Origin: Gracilaria gracilis
Lineage: Eukaryota > Rhodophyta > Florideophyceae > Gracilariales > Gracilariaceae
Direction: 5' to 3'
NCBI GenBank assembly: GCA_030374805.1
Contig: JARGSG010000230.1
Coordinates: 1 to 64,000 of the forward strand
DNA length: 64,000 nt
A program made the translations under genes and the position numbers. How positions within the stretch are numbered: the first letter of the stretch is position 1; each line of letters begins with the position of its first letter. Positions 11,704 to 23,639 of this stretch are shown piece after piece. The notes beneath the pieces were generated by a model that saw only the letters and a list, made by a program, of their open reading frames with translations, had not been told where the DNA came from and ran no database searches.

Positions 11704-13771
11704 TACAAGTGCCATGGATTGTATGGAGAGTTATGGTGGTATGGGCCAAGTGGAGCTCTGTGATTGGACGAGGCTTAGAGTAGTAGACTGACTATGCAGA
11801 TAGCGAGGATGTGCTTTCCTAGGCTGGAATGGGTGGTTTTGCATGCAATATGCGATTCTGGGATGCGCAAGGCGGTTGGAGTGCCACCATTTAAATTGAT
11901 GATTTTTTTGGATCTGTTTCTGAATCAAAGGACTGGCAATGGATTTGTAGTGTTGATTGATTTAGTTATTTGAAATTGTTGTACTCCAGTTTGCGCGCAC
12001 TTTCCTTGTACAACTGCACACACGTGCAACTTGTAATGACCGCCGTCGTGGCTTGCTGCGACGACGGTGAAGCGCGCGCTAGGATATTCGTAGGTTGCGA
12101 TCGACGACCCTCGAGTAAACGGGTCGACCCAAGGCCGTCAACCTTCACTTGTTTTACTTTCTCTTTCTTCCATATCCATCTCTACTTACTTCCCTTCTAC
12201 CCTACCTGCGTGCGTATCGTTACCAACTGTGAGTTACAAGGCTCGTATGGTTGCTAGAGGATTCCTACAGATTGAAGGTGTGTACTTCTCAGAGACTTAT
12301 GCACCAGTGGTGAAGTTCACTTCGATCAGGATGATTCTGTCGATTGCAGCTGTGCGAGACTTTCATTTGCACCAGATGGATGTGAAGACTGCGTTTCTGA
12401 ACGGCGACCTGGAGGAGACAGTGTATATGGAGCAGCCAAAAGGTTTCATACAGCAAGGGAGCGAAGACTTGGTGTGTCGTTTGAAGAAAGCCATCTATGG
12501 GCTTAGACAGGCACCAAGGCAGTGGCATGCAAAGATATACACGTTCCTTGTTGATGAGATGGAGTTGAAGCCCAATGACGCAGATGAGTGTGTGTACACC
12601 GGGAAAATACTGGGATTTGTGGTTATCATTGCTCTATACGTGGATGACCTGCTGATAGCAAGTCCGAGCATGGAGACCATGAATCGCGTAAAGGCAGAGC
12701 TGTCAACTCGGTTCCGCATGAAAGACCTCAAGGAAGCTCGTATGGTTCTCGGATTCGAGATCCACCGTGATCGAGCTAAGCGACAGCTGTACCTGACTCA
12801 GTCTGTACTTGGACACGAGTACTGGAAGTACGGAAGACTGAAGGTACTACTCGGAATGGAAGATTGGTCACCTGGAGAGAAACAGGAGGCGACCGAAATA
12901 CTAGATGTATTGGAAGAAGCACAGCTGCAAATCTGTGCTATAAGTAGTAAGAATGATTGCGTTGGTTCGTAATTGACCAAGTTAGTTTACACCTTGACAG
13001 TGCTACCCTGCTGCTCTTCATGGGACATTGGGTACACTATAAATAAAAAGCAATTGATTGAAAAAAAAAAAAAAACTCAGTCTGCGTACACGCAAAAGGT
13101 CTTGGAACGTTTCGGCATGCATCAGTCTAAGCCAGTTGACACACCGATGGAATCCGGTGTGGACTTGTCTGTTGTTGAGGAGGTACTCACGGATGTTCCG
13201 TAACGTCAGGCGATTGGCAGTCTTATGTATTTGTCTGTGGGAACTCGTCCAGATATCTCATACGCAGTGTCCAAACTTGCAAAGTATGTGGAGAAACCTG
13301 GAGAGACTCACTGGAAGGCAGTCAAACGTGTGCTTCGCTATCTCAACGGTACTTGCTTCTTTGGACTCACGTACGGCTCTACCACTGATCTGGAACTGCA
13401 CGGCTATGTGGACTCTGACTGGGCAGGCGATGTTGCCAACCGCAAGTCTACCAGTGGATATGTGTTCATGATGAGCGGTGGTCCAGTGTCCTGGAGTTCA
13501 CGTCAGCAGGAAGTGGTGGCGCTCTCAAGTGCTGAAGCTGAGTATGTGAGTCTGTGCTCTAGTACCAAGGAAGCAATCTGGCTAAGGCGACTTTGGAACG
13601 GCATTGCTATTGTGATTGGAGTTGGGGTGGACGGGTCTGTCAAAGTCTTGGTTGAACCGACGCCTGTGTATGTTGACAACCAGGGCTCCATCGACCTTGC
13701 TCGAAATGGTGTTGTGAACAAGCGAACGAAGCACATCGACATTCGGTTCCACTTCACTAGAGAGGCTCTGC
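11704..13771 (+). mobile_element. Ty1/Copia fossil, LTR-like leader joined to reverse transcriptase-RNase H
   Basis: Bases 11704-12228 resemble the LTR of the left Copia element. They join directly to a reverse transcriptase that starts at about 12229 (YKARMVARGF, MDVKTAFLNGDLE, YVDDLL), with RNase H (YVDSDWAGD, SSAEAEYVS, then VDNQGSIDLA) after LINE copy F. Gag, protease and integrase are absent, so this is an internally deleted copy. LINE F is inserted in it and LINE G cuts off its 3' end at about 13771. It carries few breaks besides the insertions. Confidence 0.8.
12806..13075 (+). mobile_element. LINE copy F, 270-base fragment inside Copia, with target duplication
   Basis: A 3' LINE fragment starting at tacttggacacgag and ending in 15 A. 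It is flanked by a 9-10 bp direct repeat, (a)ctcagtctg, at 12796-12805 and 13075-13084. That is a clean target-site duplication and shows that this LINE family integrates by target-primed reverse transcription. The ORF2 stop codon has been changed to CAA, so the frame would read on into the 3' UTR. Confidence 0.93.
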
Positions 13772-16118
13772 TCTCGGATCACAACATGGTTGTTGCCGAC
13801 ATTGACTGGATGACAACTCAATTCTCACCACGAAAACCGAAGATTTTGAGGGCGCAACTCAAATGCGTGGACAAAATCGAAGACTCGGACGTATTACAAA
13901 GCCAATTTGCCTAATTTGGCTTCTCGTTTTGATCACGCAACCTCAAAAGAGGATCTGAAGGATGCTTGTTGCCAACTTGTGGACACAATCAGTAGCCCCT
14001 TGGTCACTTCCGTATCAATGCGTCCTGACCGATATCGCTTCTTCTGGGATTCTAGTCTTGACCAGTTGAGTCGTGTGCGATCTACCTACTACAAACGGTG
14101 GAAAGGAAGTGGCAACATTCAAATGTAGAATGTGTACAAGGTGATTGACGGATTCATTAAACGTCGTTGTCGGGCAAAAAATAGACAACTGTTGGACGAA
14201 CTTCTTGAAACCGCCGGGGACGAAAAAGCATCTCAAACAGTGAACCGAATCAACTCGGTGATGAAATCACGATCTCAATATAGCGCACGGGCACTGGAAC
14301 GTGGAAATCCGTTAGACCCACAGGACTACACTGGGTTTATTGCCGAGTACCAGCCACCAGAATGTGGGGTGAAAGCAGTCTCATTTGATGCTCCGAACTC
14401 GTTCCGGATTGCATTGGAAAATCCGATCAAAGATGCAAGGAAGGTAAGATCGATTGGACGTGATAACGTGGCGTCGGAAATGCTACAGGTCAGTCCAACT
14501 TTGTGCGCTTCCACGCTTCTCAAGCTGTGGCGGGCGTGCTGGAAGTTGGCATATATACCTTTAGCGTTGCGGCAGACACGTATATCGCCCATATACAAGA
14601 ATGGCGGCATCTCGGTACCATCCAACTACCAACCGATCTCTATTCTTTTTTTTTTTTTTTTTTTCAATCAATTGCTTTTTATTTATTTATTCTGTCGCAC
14701 TTGCGTAAAGCAATTTCGGCTGCGTTAAACTCGATTGGGGTAAACTATATCGAGTTTCATGAGTATCAGTATGGGTTCTCAAAGAACAATGGAACGGAAC
14801 AGTCGATTGTGGAGGTGAGTAACATCATCACAAATGGCCACTCGCGTGTGGCAGTACTGGATCTAACGAAGGCGTACGACAAAGACAACCGAAAACTATT
14901 GTCGCAAGTGTGCGCATCGAGGTTACAACCGCAGCATGCGGCAATGATTACTTTGCTGCTGCAACCAGTACGCCTTCATAAATGGAAATTGGAGAGATCA
15001 GCAAGTACAAATGACTCTTGGAGTCCCCTAGGTGACCCATTCAGCTGTACATTGTTCAACATGTATATTGATTCCATGCTGTATCGAGTGCAGGAGGTGC
15101 CATATCATGTGTCGGATCGAGGTGCAAGTGCATTTGCCGACGATGTGATTCTGATGGCGAAGACCGATAGCGGGCTGCAACTACTGCTAGACATATGCAG
15201 TAGTTGGGGCAAAGAAATGCAAATGCCGTGGAACACTGCAAACGGCAAGTCCATGGTACTGCAACTGCCTGCAAACCAAAATCACTCTGCAATATTCACA
15301 CTTGCTGCTGATAAGCTGAGCGTGGTACGTAGCGCAGTATATCTGGGGGTTTCTATAACCACCAGTGGAGTAACAGCCGAGAAGCACGTGGAACGCGTAC
15401 AGAATGCTCAACGTCGATTGGGAAGCCTAGCTGATGCTGGTCTGCACCGGAATGGATTTGATACGCGCAGCTGTGTGAGTTTGTACCGCGCATTTGTGAG
15501 GTCAATTTACAAATATGCATTGCTTCTTGTATCGCTTACACCACATTTGGAAATGGTGATAGTGAAGCTTGAAGCCATGTTCTCCAAACTGATTCTTGGA
15601 AAAATGGAATCTCGGTTTGGAACATATCGGGTGCCGATGATGCGTGCACTTTGTCATTTAGAGTCTGCGGCTCTGCGACGAGTTGTGCCCTCCTCCAAAC
15701 GTCTACGTCACTACAAGACGGGTTCGCAAAATCCCGTGTGCGGAAAATGGAAAATACCCACCCATTCTTCGGTTGCGAAAAGTTTCGCATAGAATGACGG
15801 GTATCCGCTCGTATTTCAATGAGTTGCCAGCGAGCCCTGTGAGGGCACGTGATGTACTTGAACACAAGTACTGGAAGTACGGAAGACTGAAGGTGATACT
15901 TGGAATGAAAGATTGGTCCCCTGAAGAGAGGCAGGAGGCGACCGAAATACTAGAGGTACTGGAAGAAGCACAGTTGTAAATCTGTGCTATAAGTAGTAAG
16001 AATAATTAAGTTGGTTTGTAATTGACCCACGTAGTGTACATCTTGACAGTGTTACCCTGCTACTCTTCATGGGGTATTGGGAACACTTTAAATAAAATTG
16101 CAATTGATTTAAAAAAAA
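13772..16118 (+). mobile_element. LINE copy G, older diverged copy
   Basis: This copy begins at the SDHNMV block of the endonuclease domain and ends at an A-run at 16111-16118. It is visibly more diverged than copies A-C and E, with many substitutions, several frame changes and stops, and an internal deletion of about 230 bases near 15710-15720 that removes the segment before RRVRKIP. Its 3' UTR tail (aaataaaattgcaattgattt) also differs, so it is from an older burst. It contains the tail fragment H. Confidence 0.9.
14646..14686 (-). mobile_element. LINE tail fragment H inside copy G
   Basis: A T-run at 14646-14664 followed by caatcaattgctttttattt: on the minus strand, about 22 bases of LINE tail plus about 19 A. 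It is flanked by tattc at 14641-14645 and 14688-14692, consistent with a 5-bp target duplication. The host sequence on either side matches uninterrupted LINE sequence in copy A. Confidence 0.85.
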
Positions 16119-16190
16119 TGACTTCTCGTCGAGGAGGGTCAATCAAGTACCCGTCAGAACGGTGCAAGCTACTCTAACTGGCAGCAAACT

Positions 16191-16832
16191 GTGAAAGAGC
16201 AGTCTCACGCCCCACTAACGGGGACGAGTCAATCTGCACGTGCAGGAAAGCCAAACGGAAACGTTTCACGCAGTACGCGCCGTGCAACATCACACAGTGG
16301 AAGCTCTAGATCGCAACGCGGCATGGCTGTCATCACCCGCCAAGCCAGTTCATATGAACCGGCGCGCGCCGTTGCTACAGAATGGCATCCTCTTCGCGAA
16401 GCGTCGCGCACAGGACAAGGTCGGCCTAGCACCAATGCGTCCAAAAATCAGCCACCTGGTGAAGAATCACCCTCGAATAGGAGCCTAGCTCCTTCAGCTG
16501 AAACAGGCTTGGGTTTCCCGCCGCTTGCGTTAGACCTACAGCACGCGCTGGTACCCTTACCGGCAACGCAGTCAGGAACCACTGTGGATCGGGCGAGGGC
16601 AGGAATCGCGAAGTGGGGTGTTCACCCGAAGGAGTGTGTCATCGACCGTATCGTCGCGCGTAGCTATCACCTTGATGGGTATATCCAGTACCAAGTTCGT
16701 TGGAATGGATACCCGCCATCTAGTGACACGGACGAACTGGTGGAATATTTATCCCGATCGAAGATCGTGCAGTACCATAGCCGTATAGGAATAGAAGTAC
16801 CCAGTACGACCAATCACGCCCTCGTAAGATAA
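16191..16832 (+). other. Gypsy fossil: integrase C-terminal region with chromodomain
   Basis: A low-complexity N-terminal stretch is followed by a chromodomain at about residues 148-200 (VIDRIVARSYHLDGYIQY, VRWNGYPPSSDTDELVE). The aromatic and acidic cage positions are recognisable. The same sequence pattern occurs at 47256-47525 in the second Gypsy element. In chromoviruses this domain is thought to steer integration to chromatin marks. Confidence 0.8.
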
Positions 16833-17147
16833 CAAACCGGTCGGATCGGACCACGACATGATCGTCACGAACACTCCGGTGTGACACCGTTGTCGTTCTC
16901 CTTCATACCAAGGAAGACGTGAAGCACAGGAAGAGATAGAGGACGCCGCGAGGCGACCTCAGAATAGAAGAAGAACCCCTGGGACAGGGAGGATGGCACC
17001 TCGAGGAGAAAAGATTAAGGAGAATCCTCGAGAAGAGAAGATGAATAAGAAGAGAGAAGATAAAATTTGGCCTGCAGGATCAGAGTTTACTCAAGTCACT
17101 CGGTCGTAATTGAGCTATATTTTCCCCGCTACTCGGGAAGACAACCG
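16833..17147. other. Purine-rich spacer in the Gypsy fossil
   Basis: About 300 bases rich in A and G (gaagagaagatgaataagaa and similar near 17030-17060) between the end of the chromodomain frame and the 3' end of the antisense coding region. No gene is visible. Confidence 0.5.
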
Positions 17148-18944
17148 TCAAGCGTAGATGGGAGCTGGGGTTCCCCTCACGAGGAAGGTCCAGAATCCCT
17201 GTGATCCAGGAGGGTGGCCCTGAGGCCCTAGCTGTGCTAGTATCGCCGCCCGCAGTTGCGTGATATCGCTATACGCCCCGGAAGCGTCCACCCCGAGTTT
17301 CACAAGTAACTCGGAGATGAGGGCTGCGCGGTCAGGCTCAGCTGCGCTGGCACCCGCTGCCCCACCTCTGACTGGAGCTGTGTGAAAATGACCACCACCG
17401 TGAGACGTACCCCCGTTGGGAGCCTGATTCAACACAACCATGTTTGGAGCCTGGTGCACGATCGCGGGAGATAACCCTGATGACCAAGAAGCAGCATACG
17501 CTGGCTGGTTAGAACCCTCAGCTTGAGGAAGTTGACCGCCGTCGCTGGCGATGGCGACCCCAGAAATCTGAGGATCGTTGTCAACCATCGGGTCTGGGCC
17601 TTCATAAGGTTGGAAGTATCCGTCTGTGACGATGTAACTCGTCGGATGTCCCGGTAGAACTGCACGTTCGCGATCGCGGAGAGCAGTAGCCTCCACTTTG
17701 GAGATGAATCTCCTGTCCTCAGGGTCATAGAACACATAGTCACCCGCATACGGAGTTCGACGTCCTGGAGACTGGTCAGCAAGGTTAGTGCCTTGGTGAA
17801 GACCGCTCCAAGCGAGAGGTACTTTATTCCAGTCGACCTGGTTCATCGCGTCCAGGAAGTAGTTCACTTCATTCTAGTTACCGGTTCCACCGAGCACAAA
17901 GGAGAGATCCAATGAACGGATTCCGTTGCACACCCGCGGGGTAGGAGGTACCACAGTCGGAACTGGTCGTACACCTCGAAGAGAAAATACGCCGCACAGC
18001 AGGCCACCCTCCCAGTTACTACGACAAACCACCACCCAGAGAACGGATTGGTGCACAACGGAGTACCAATGTAGATGAGACACGGCGAAAGCTCTATATA
18101 GCAACCCCAGCAGGCCTCGTACGCCGCCCACATTCGTGACAGAGGAACATAGCTTCCAAACATGTACTGCGGTCGAATCTTCTCGGCTTCGAAGTTCTGA
18201 TACTGTATCATATACCCGAAATGGAATCGGGGCGACGTTCGAAGCAGATCATCCGCAAGAAGGTAGACCGCGGAAAGCGACGGAGGTGGCGGAACTCAGC
18301 ACGAAGTATCGGTCTCACCCAACAGAGGTAGTTCTGGTTCACCCCCGTTGGAGGACCCCGCTCCGGAATGGAGGGAGCCAACGCCGCAAGTTGGTCGCGG
18401 TATCCGGTTTCACCTTCGGTGCGATAGAAGGTCACGTCAAAACGATGCTCCTCGGGAACCGGAAACTCCGAAGGCGTTCGGTAAAGCCGCTGATAGGCGA
18501 GACGGATCATCGCAGTTTCCGCTTGGGCATCGCTCTGGCCGCGTTGATGAACCACCACGTGGATTGGCATGGCTAGCCTGATACGCCAGTCGAAGCTCAT
18601 GGTCACCCAGGTATGGAGGTCAACCGGGAGTAAACCGCTGCCATCCGCGTGCTGCTCGATGAGACCATCGTTCTGCACCATCGTGGGGTGAAACCAAGGA
18701 GCTCCTCTATAGCGCACAGGTTGTTCCCGCGGATCCACGTTGACCAGCTCATCCTGAGATGGAAGAATGATCGCCATCGGCGCTTGAGGGATGAAGTTTG
18801 GAGCGTTGGAGGATTCATCCGGCGAATTGACGTGATCAGATCCCGAAGTGAGCAAAGGAGCCGTCTGGAAACCAGAGAAGAACCTTGTGCAGGCTGATTG
18901 GATCCGCCCAGCGGAGTTCCGCCGAAGTTGTTCGGATTGCTCAT
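17148..18944 (-). other. Gypsy fossil: conserved antisense coding region
   Basis: A long coding-like region on the strand opposite to pol. Its protein matches that of the antisense region at 45125-46933 over most of its length: shared blocks include APWFHPT/APWFHST, the SFDWR/SWDWR block, RAEFRHLRR/RAKFRYLRR and SPGRRTPYAGD/SPGRRTPLAGD. The protein resembles nothing I can name. It is broken in a few places here. Conservation at the protein level across two diverged copies argues that it was a real product. Confidence 0.7.
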
Positions 18945-19147
18945 CGCAGGAGGCGGAAAAACGGGTTAAGAAGCTGAGTAACGGCGCAGTATATGCGGGA
19001 GATTGTCGTCTGCGTACAGGAGCTGGAACGTGTGTGGGAGACAGTCACTAGATGCCTCATCGCTCGAAGCGGGTTGGCTTTTATCCACACCCATGGTGCG
19101 TCGTTGAACCTCTTACGAGTTAGTCTTGCACCCTGAGGAAAAGAAGA

Positions 19148-19996
19148 TGCAGTGCAACGCGTTCTCGAGGAGTTCACCGCGGATGCGAGTCATATAGATA
19201 TGAAGAAGCTACACAGGGAAGGGAATTATGACTAGTTTGTCAACCCATAGTTCATGGTGGAAGGACCCCAATTGGTATTGGGTATGAGTGCTGTGGCAGT
19301 GAGTAGGATGATACACGTGTACCTTTGCAGGCCGCCCTTCTTGGGGTTACTCTAGATTATTTCTATCTATCTATTTATTTAGTTATTACACTACTGTGCA
19401 GGATTGCCAACCTCTACTCAGGTTTGTGAGCTCGGGCAGTCCCAGTCAAGTAAACAAGAAAAAGCGAGTGTTCGGCTCTGACTCAATAACACCTGGTGCA
19501 CGATATCCTCCTTGAAGAGAGCCGGCTCCTTGAGTAGGACTAGTCATTCACCTCGTGAAGCCGACAGCACGACTCGCCGCCCATAGTGCGTGTGTACACA
19601 GTGTTTCTGTACTGTTTTTGTCGCTGTTTAACAGGTGTTGCTTACCCGGATACCGGTGTTGTTTGTTTGCCCTAACTTCATTTGTCTTACCTGGTCTCAC
19701 GTTTTGCGGTGCACCGTACTACTCTTGCGAGGATCATCCGCCTTGGGTGACGTCATTGATCCACCCCACAGTGTATCTCTCCAATTCCGACTCCTCGGCT
19801 CCCTGCCACCGTCGCTTCGCTCGTCAAGACGGTGGGTCCCGGTCTTACACTCTGTTCACGCACCCATCCTGAAAGGGGCTCTCTTTCCCCAGCTACACTA
19901 CCTGGGACTAAGGTACGACGTCTTCGTGTGCTTTTCCCGTCTGGGTTTGCGCTACATCCTATATGGTTATTTTTACTGTTAAAATTCTGATTAGCA
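19148..19996 (+). repeat. Gypsy fossil 3' LTR (approximate end)
   Basis: This starts tgcagtgcaacgcgttctc, alike to the LTR starts at 43964 and (minus strand) 45089, directly after a polypurine tract. The end is placed at a CA at 19995-19996, which gives 849 bases against 851 in the related element. The last border is a guess from length and the CA end. Confidence 0.6.
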
Positions 19997-20470
19997 ACTC
20001 ACGTGGCACATGATTTCACGAGACTCGACCACCAATTAGGCGCTTTTTACTGTACTACAATTAGCCCTATTGACCCTAAAAATTCTTATGTCCGCAGTGA
20101 TAGACATAAGCCACGACCTATAAGCTTCGCCAGCGAAAAGCCAAGATACGTGGTTGAGGGGGGCTCTATTGTTGATTGAACCATACAACCGCGAGTGCCT
20201 ATTTCGAAATTCAGCAGCGCTCCAAAACGCATCTCAAGTGCACAATACGCGTACGAGGCGAGAAAGTAGAGTGCAACAGCAACTCCCGACTTGCTATCAC
20301 CGCGCACTTTCGTCTGTGCCCGTTTCATGCGACTGTCGCTTTCTTGCAAACCGTGTGGGCATACTGTGATGGACGAAAAGAAAAGCCCGGAACGCCGTGC
20401 ACCGGAAGCGATGGTACATAGACAAACAACCGGGACTGCTAGTGGCACGAATGAAGAGATGCTTGAATAG
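19997..20470. other. Intergenic, nothing recognised
   Basis: Between the LTR end and the companion ORF of the piggyBac remnant. Short open frames overlap on both strands but none has family features. Confidence 0.4.
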
Positions 20471-20809
20471 GTGTCAAACACAGAAACTATTACCATCTGC
20501 GTCAACCTCCCGCAGGGAACCGCAGCCAACGAGGATATCGCATGTAAACAATGTGGCGGAACACCGTGTTACTGGGTAAAGATGGCTTCCTCTGCAGTGA
20601 CGAAGAGAGCTGCTGTGTATCCTGCCCTCGCTGCTTTTGTCGACAATAACAACGACGCCGGCAAAGCCGCTTACAAAACATATGTTTATGAGAGATATGG
20701 CTCTCTTGGTAAAGGAAGGCGTATTCAGATACCAAACTACGTTCTGAAAGGCATAAGGACAATATGGCTGGATAATGTGGGCAGCTATATGGGATTCAAA
20801 GAGCATTAG
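20471..20809 (+). CDS. Small conserved protein convergent with piggyBac transposase
   Basis: A frame of 112 residues with no ATG at its first codon (GTG at 20471, directly preceded by TAG); the first internal ATG is at 20581. A short 5' exon ending elsewhere is possible, since the frame opens right after an AG. Visible features are a CKQCGGTPC knuckle-like pair of cysteines and a C-terminal block ERYGSLGKGRRIQIPNYV then IRTIW and YMGFKEH. I recall similar YMGFKE-ending small proteins from transposon-rich oomycete and algal genomes, but cannot name the family. Its stop lies 2 bases from the 3' end of the piggyBac frame on the other strand, so it was probably the second gene of the transposon. 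Confidence 0.55.
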   Translation: MSNTETITICVNLPQGTAANEDIACKQCGGTPCYWVKMASSAVTKRAAVYPALAAFVDNNNDAGKAAYKTYVYERYGSLGKGRRIQIPNYVLKGIRTIWLDNVGSYMGFKEH

Positions 20810-20811
20810 AT

Positions 20812-23104
20812 TTACTTTTGAAACATCGCTGTGGCAATAGATAGATTAGCGGTAACTTTGTTTCGTCTGTTGCAATGCTTTTTAGATGAGAACCTCGCTT
20901 TTGCCTGTGAAACTGATTTGTAAACAACAGGACGGATATTGCGGAGAGCTTCATAGTGATGATAGAACAGAAAACAATTCACGTGAAAACCGTGTTGACC
21001 TTCTGAACAAGAAAACATTGTGTACCCTCTACGTCTGTTACTCGACAACAGACTGCAGAGAAGACAGTCAACACTCTTCCTCGCTTGGTTCTCGAGCAGC
21101 AAATGGACACACTCATGAGAAGAGTTGCTAGCCACACTAGCCACTGGAACGGAGTGCGATGCAGTAACGTTCGACAATGAGGCTATTATCTGCTTGTATT
21201 CAACATGTTCCGTTACAAGCTGGTCGATTATTCGGCGTTCATAAGCGTGGCGTCAATGATGGCCTCTCCAGGTTCTGAAATAGCATCAAGAAGTGCATGC
21301 GCGTTGATGATTTCTGCGTCCAAAATGAACGTCATTATACTCATAGGCACCCTTCTTTCTTTTCTTAATGTCGCAGTTGTGGAGCAGAATTGTTCGAATC
21401 TGTCGACGCTGTACATAAAAAGATTATAAGCCGCGATGATCGAAGGTACTTGTAGAGTTGTGCGCTGTAATGATTCCCCCTGTCCACCACTGCAATGGAG
21501 CTAGTCCATGAACGCAACTATCCGCGTGATTGTCCGGTTTGTGAATGCGTAAAGTAGGCGTATCCGATAAATCATTCGTATAAAACGGAACAACGGCCCT
21601 GTCTTTGAAGACAACGAATCCTGCTTTCGGTGCAGCTGTTGTAAGACCAAGGAAACCTTTGCTCTCTTCATAAGCTTCAACTAACCTCCAATATCCTCTT
21701 TGTGCCTTTTTGAGCCCTTCAATAGCTTCCTTTAGCGCAGGACGGTTTAGACGGTCGATATTAGTGAATCTTACGGTACCAAGCACCTTACACTCACCGT
21801 CAGTGAGGCGATACAGCTGACGCGCTAGAATGTGTGTCGTGTAAAAGTTATCCATGACCATAAATCTCCCGTGGTCTAGTGTGGCATACAACTGGGTTTC
21901 ATGTGCCATTTGCGCACACCATAATGCAGAGGGTTTCGATTTCGGGACCAGAGTTCCGTCCAGCTTACGTTCCACGGCCCCTCGGAGATTTCTAAATAGA
22001 GTCGTGTATCTTTGCACTGGGCTCTGGCTTCTCTTATTACCGGACCCATTATCCTGAGAACTATGTAAGTAAGCTTGTGACCACCCTACCACAGCATAGA
22101 ACCTAATCCCGAATTTAACCGGTTGCTTTTCATGTAAGGCCGGGCGGCAGTGCGACCTTTGTATCTTATCGTGTTTTCATCTATAGAACTGACGCCAAAA
22201 GAAAATGCCAGAGCGGCAGCATTCCTGACAAAATGCTCCAGGATAGGACAGCTGTGCCACAGAGGATCTAACAGAGCCAAATCTTGATTATACCCCGCGT
22301 ATAAACTTAGTGCAGCTCGAATGCTCAGGAATGTGTCTCTGCTCCCTCTTGAAAAACGAATTACTCAGAAGCTCTGAGTTACACTAATATTCTTTCAAAC
22401 GATTGAGGCCATGCACAGAAGTCGCAAGCTCAAGACCCAAAACATGCGTCCATGCGAAGGGGTTTCACGCGCTTTTCACGTCGAATGAGTTCGTTGCTAG
22501 TCCAAGTTCTAACGCAGTTGAGATACGTGATATTGAGAAAGAGCATGAACAAGCCCATTTCCTTCTTGTGATCATACGCGCGTTGGATAAGATGTGGTTG
22601 AGACAAATGGAGTCCACTGGCTGTCTTCCATTTTCTACCGTATGCTACGCTTTTGCACAAATCTTCTTGTTCAGCAGAACCTATTGCTTCTACCAGAAAT
22701 TCTTCGTCGGCATCTGCCTCGAAGATACTTTGTCCTGCTCTTTGAGCATTACATTCTTCGTTGTTGTGAGGCGTACCGTCAACGTCATCTTCGTGAAAGC
22801 TTGTGGGTCGAATTACGTGCAGGGGTCTCATTTCGTTCTATGCAAAAAGTTGGCGGTAGTGTGCTGCAGGCGATCATTCCAGAGTTCCAGAATCGCTTGG
22901 CCGCGTCTTTTGGCGGTTGCCATTACGTTCGCTGACTTTTACCCGAAAATGTTCTGGTAAGACCGATAATGAATCTCGCAAATTCATTTCGCTCGGCGAC
23001 ATGCATAGTATATGGTGGAGCGGAAAGTACTCTTCCTGGCAGTGGCTTCCTTGAGATACAGAAGCAACATAACTTGCTCCGTCTTTGGTTTGGACTGAAA
23101 ACAA
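20812..23104 (-). pseudogene. piggyBac-type DNA transposase, decayed
   Basis: This minus-strand piggyBac transposase is spread over several frames. In order: an N-terminal acidic and helical region (about 23100-22430), then TFLSIRAALSLYAGYNQD and DPLWHSCPILEHFVRNAAAL, the first catalytic block SSIDENTIRYKGR (about 22190), the second block VMDNFYTT (about 21850), KDRAVVPFYTND (about 21590), a FMYSVDRFEQ block (about 21420), and a C-terminal Cys/His zinc-binding region (CLLC ... GFHVNCF) ending at 20812. The frame changes at about 22135 and 21455, and the N-terminal part shows further breaks. The catalytic Asp positions seem present, so decay is moderate. Flanking TTAA sites and terminal inverted repeats were not identified with confidence. 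Confidence 0.85.
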
Positions 23105-23639
23105 ACCGCGCTACAGCCCATTCACGTTTGATCTGCATATGTCTACTGAGATAGAAAGAACACAAGGAAACACATGTCAGGTGGACAGCCAATTATGCTT
23201 ATTCTTATCCATTGAAATTGCTCTGTTAAACCTATTTTAACACTCATAAGTTTTTTTAGCATCAAAAGGGGTAACGTAGCTAAATTAATTCTGTAATTTT
23301 TTTGTGTTTTGGTTGTAGATTCAGTGCACTTTTGACATTTCAAGACTCTACCGCATGTATTACAGACAGTATTTGTTGAATTTAACAGTTTGATATCGGC
23401 AGTTGAAGTGAAATTTTTAGTTGCGATGCATTTTGGTGCAGTTTAAGTTGTTTCTTTACCAACAAACTGTGTGGTGGAGCGGTGAGTTTGGTTGGCTTTT
23501 AGGTTCAAATTGTCATTCGGTAGGTGGTAGAGTTCATCAAATATCTTGTTATGACGCCCCCGCTGCGTTTTGTTCGTCTAGAGATTAAGAAAATAAACAA
23601 ACCAGTTTTTTAGAAGTTTTTATCTGGTTTTTTGGTCAT
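23105..23639. other. AT-rich intergenic stretch
   Basis: About 530 bases, AT-rich, with TTAA sites at about 23237, 23383 and 23446 that could mark the lost piggyBac end. No gene seen. Confidence 0.4.

Larger units (their letters stand above)
16119..19996 (+). mobile_element. Ty3/Gypsy chromovirus fossil, 3' part
   Basis: This is the 3' portion of a Gypsy element related to the one at 44239-55649. In plus-strand order it has the chromodomain end of integrase, a purine-rich spacer, an antisense coding region, a purine tract gaggaaaagaaga at 19135-19147, and a 3' LTR starting with TG at 19148. Gag and most of pol are missing; the left edge is the A-tail of LINE G. It is clearly diverged from the other element and broken in several places, so it is older. 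Confidence 0.8.

Noticed and set aside
22403-22960. Plus-strand Cys/Phe-rich frames
   Set aside because: They are the reverse of the piggyBac N-terminal region.
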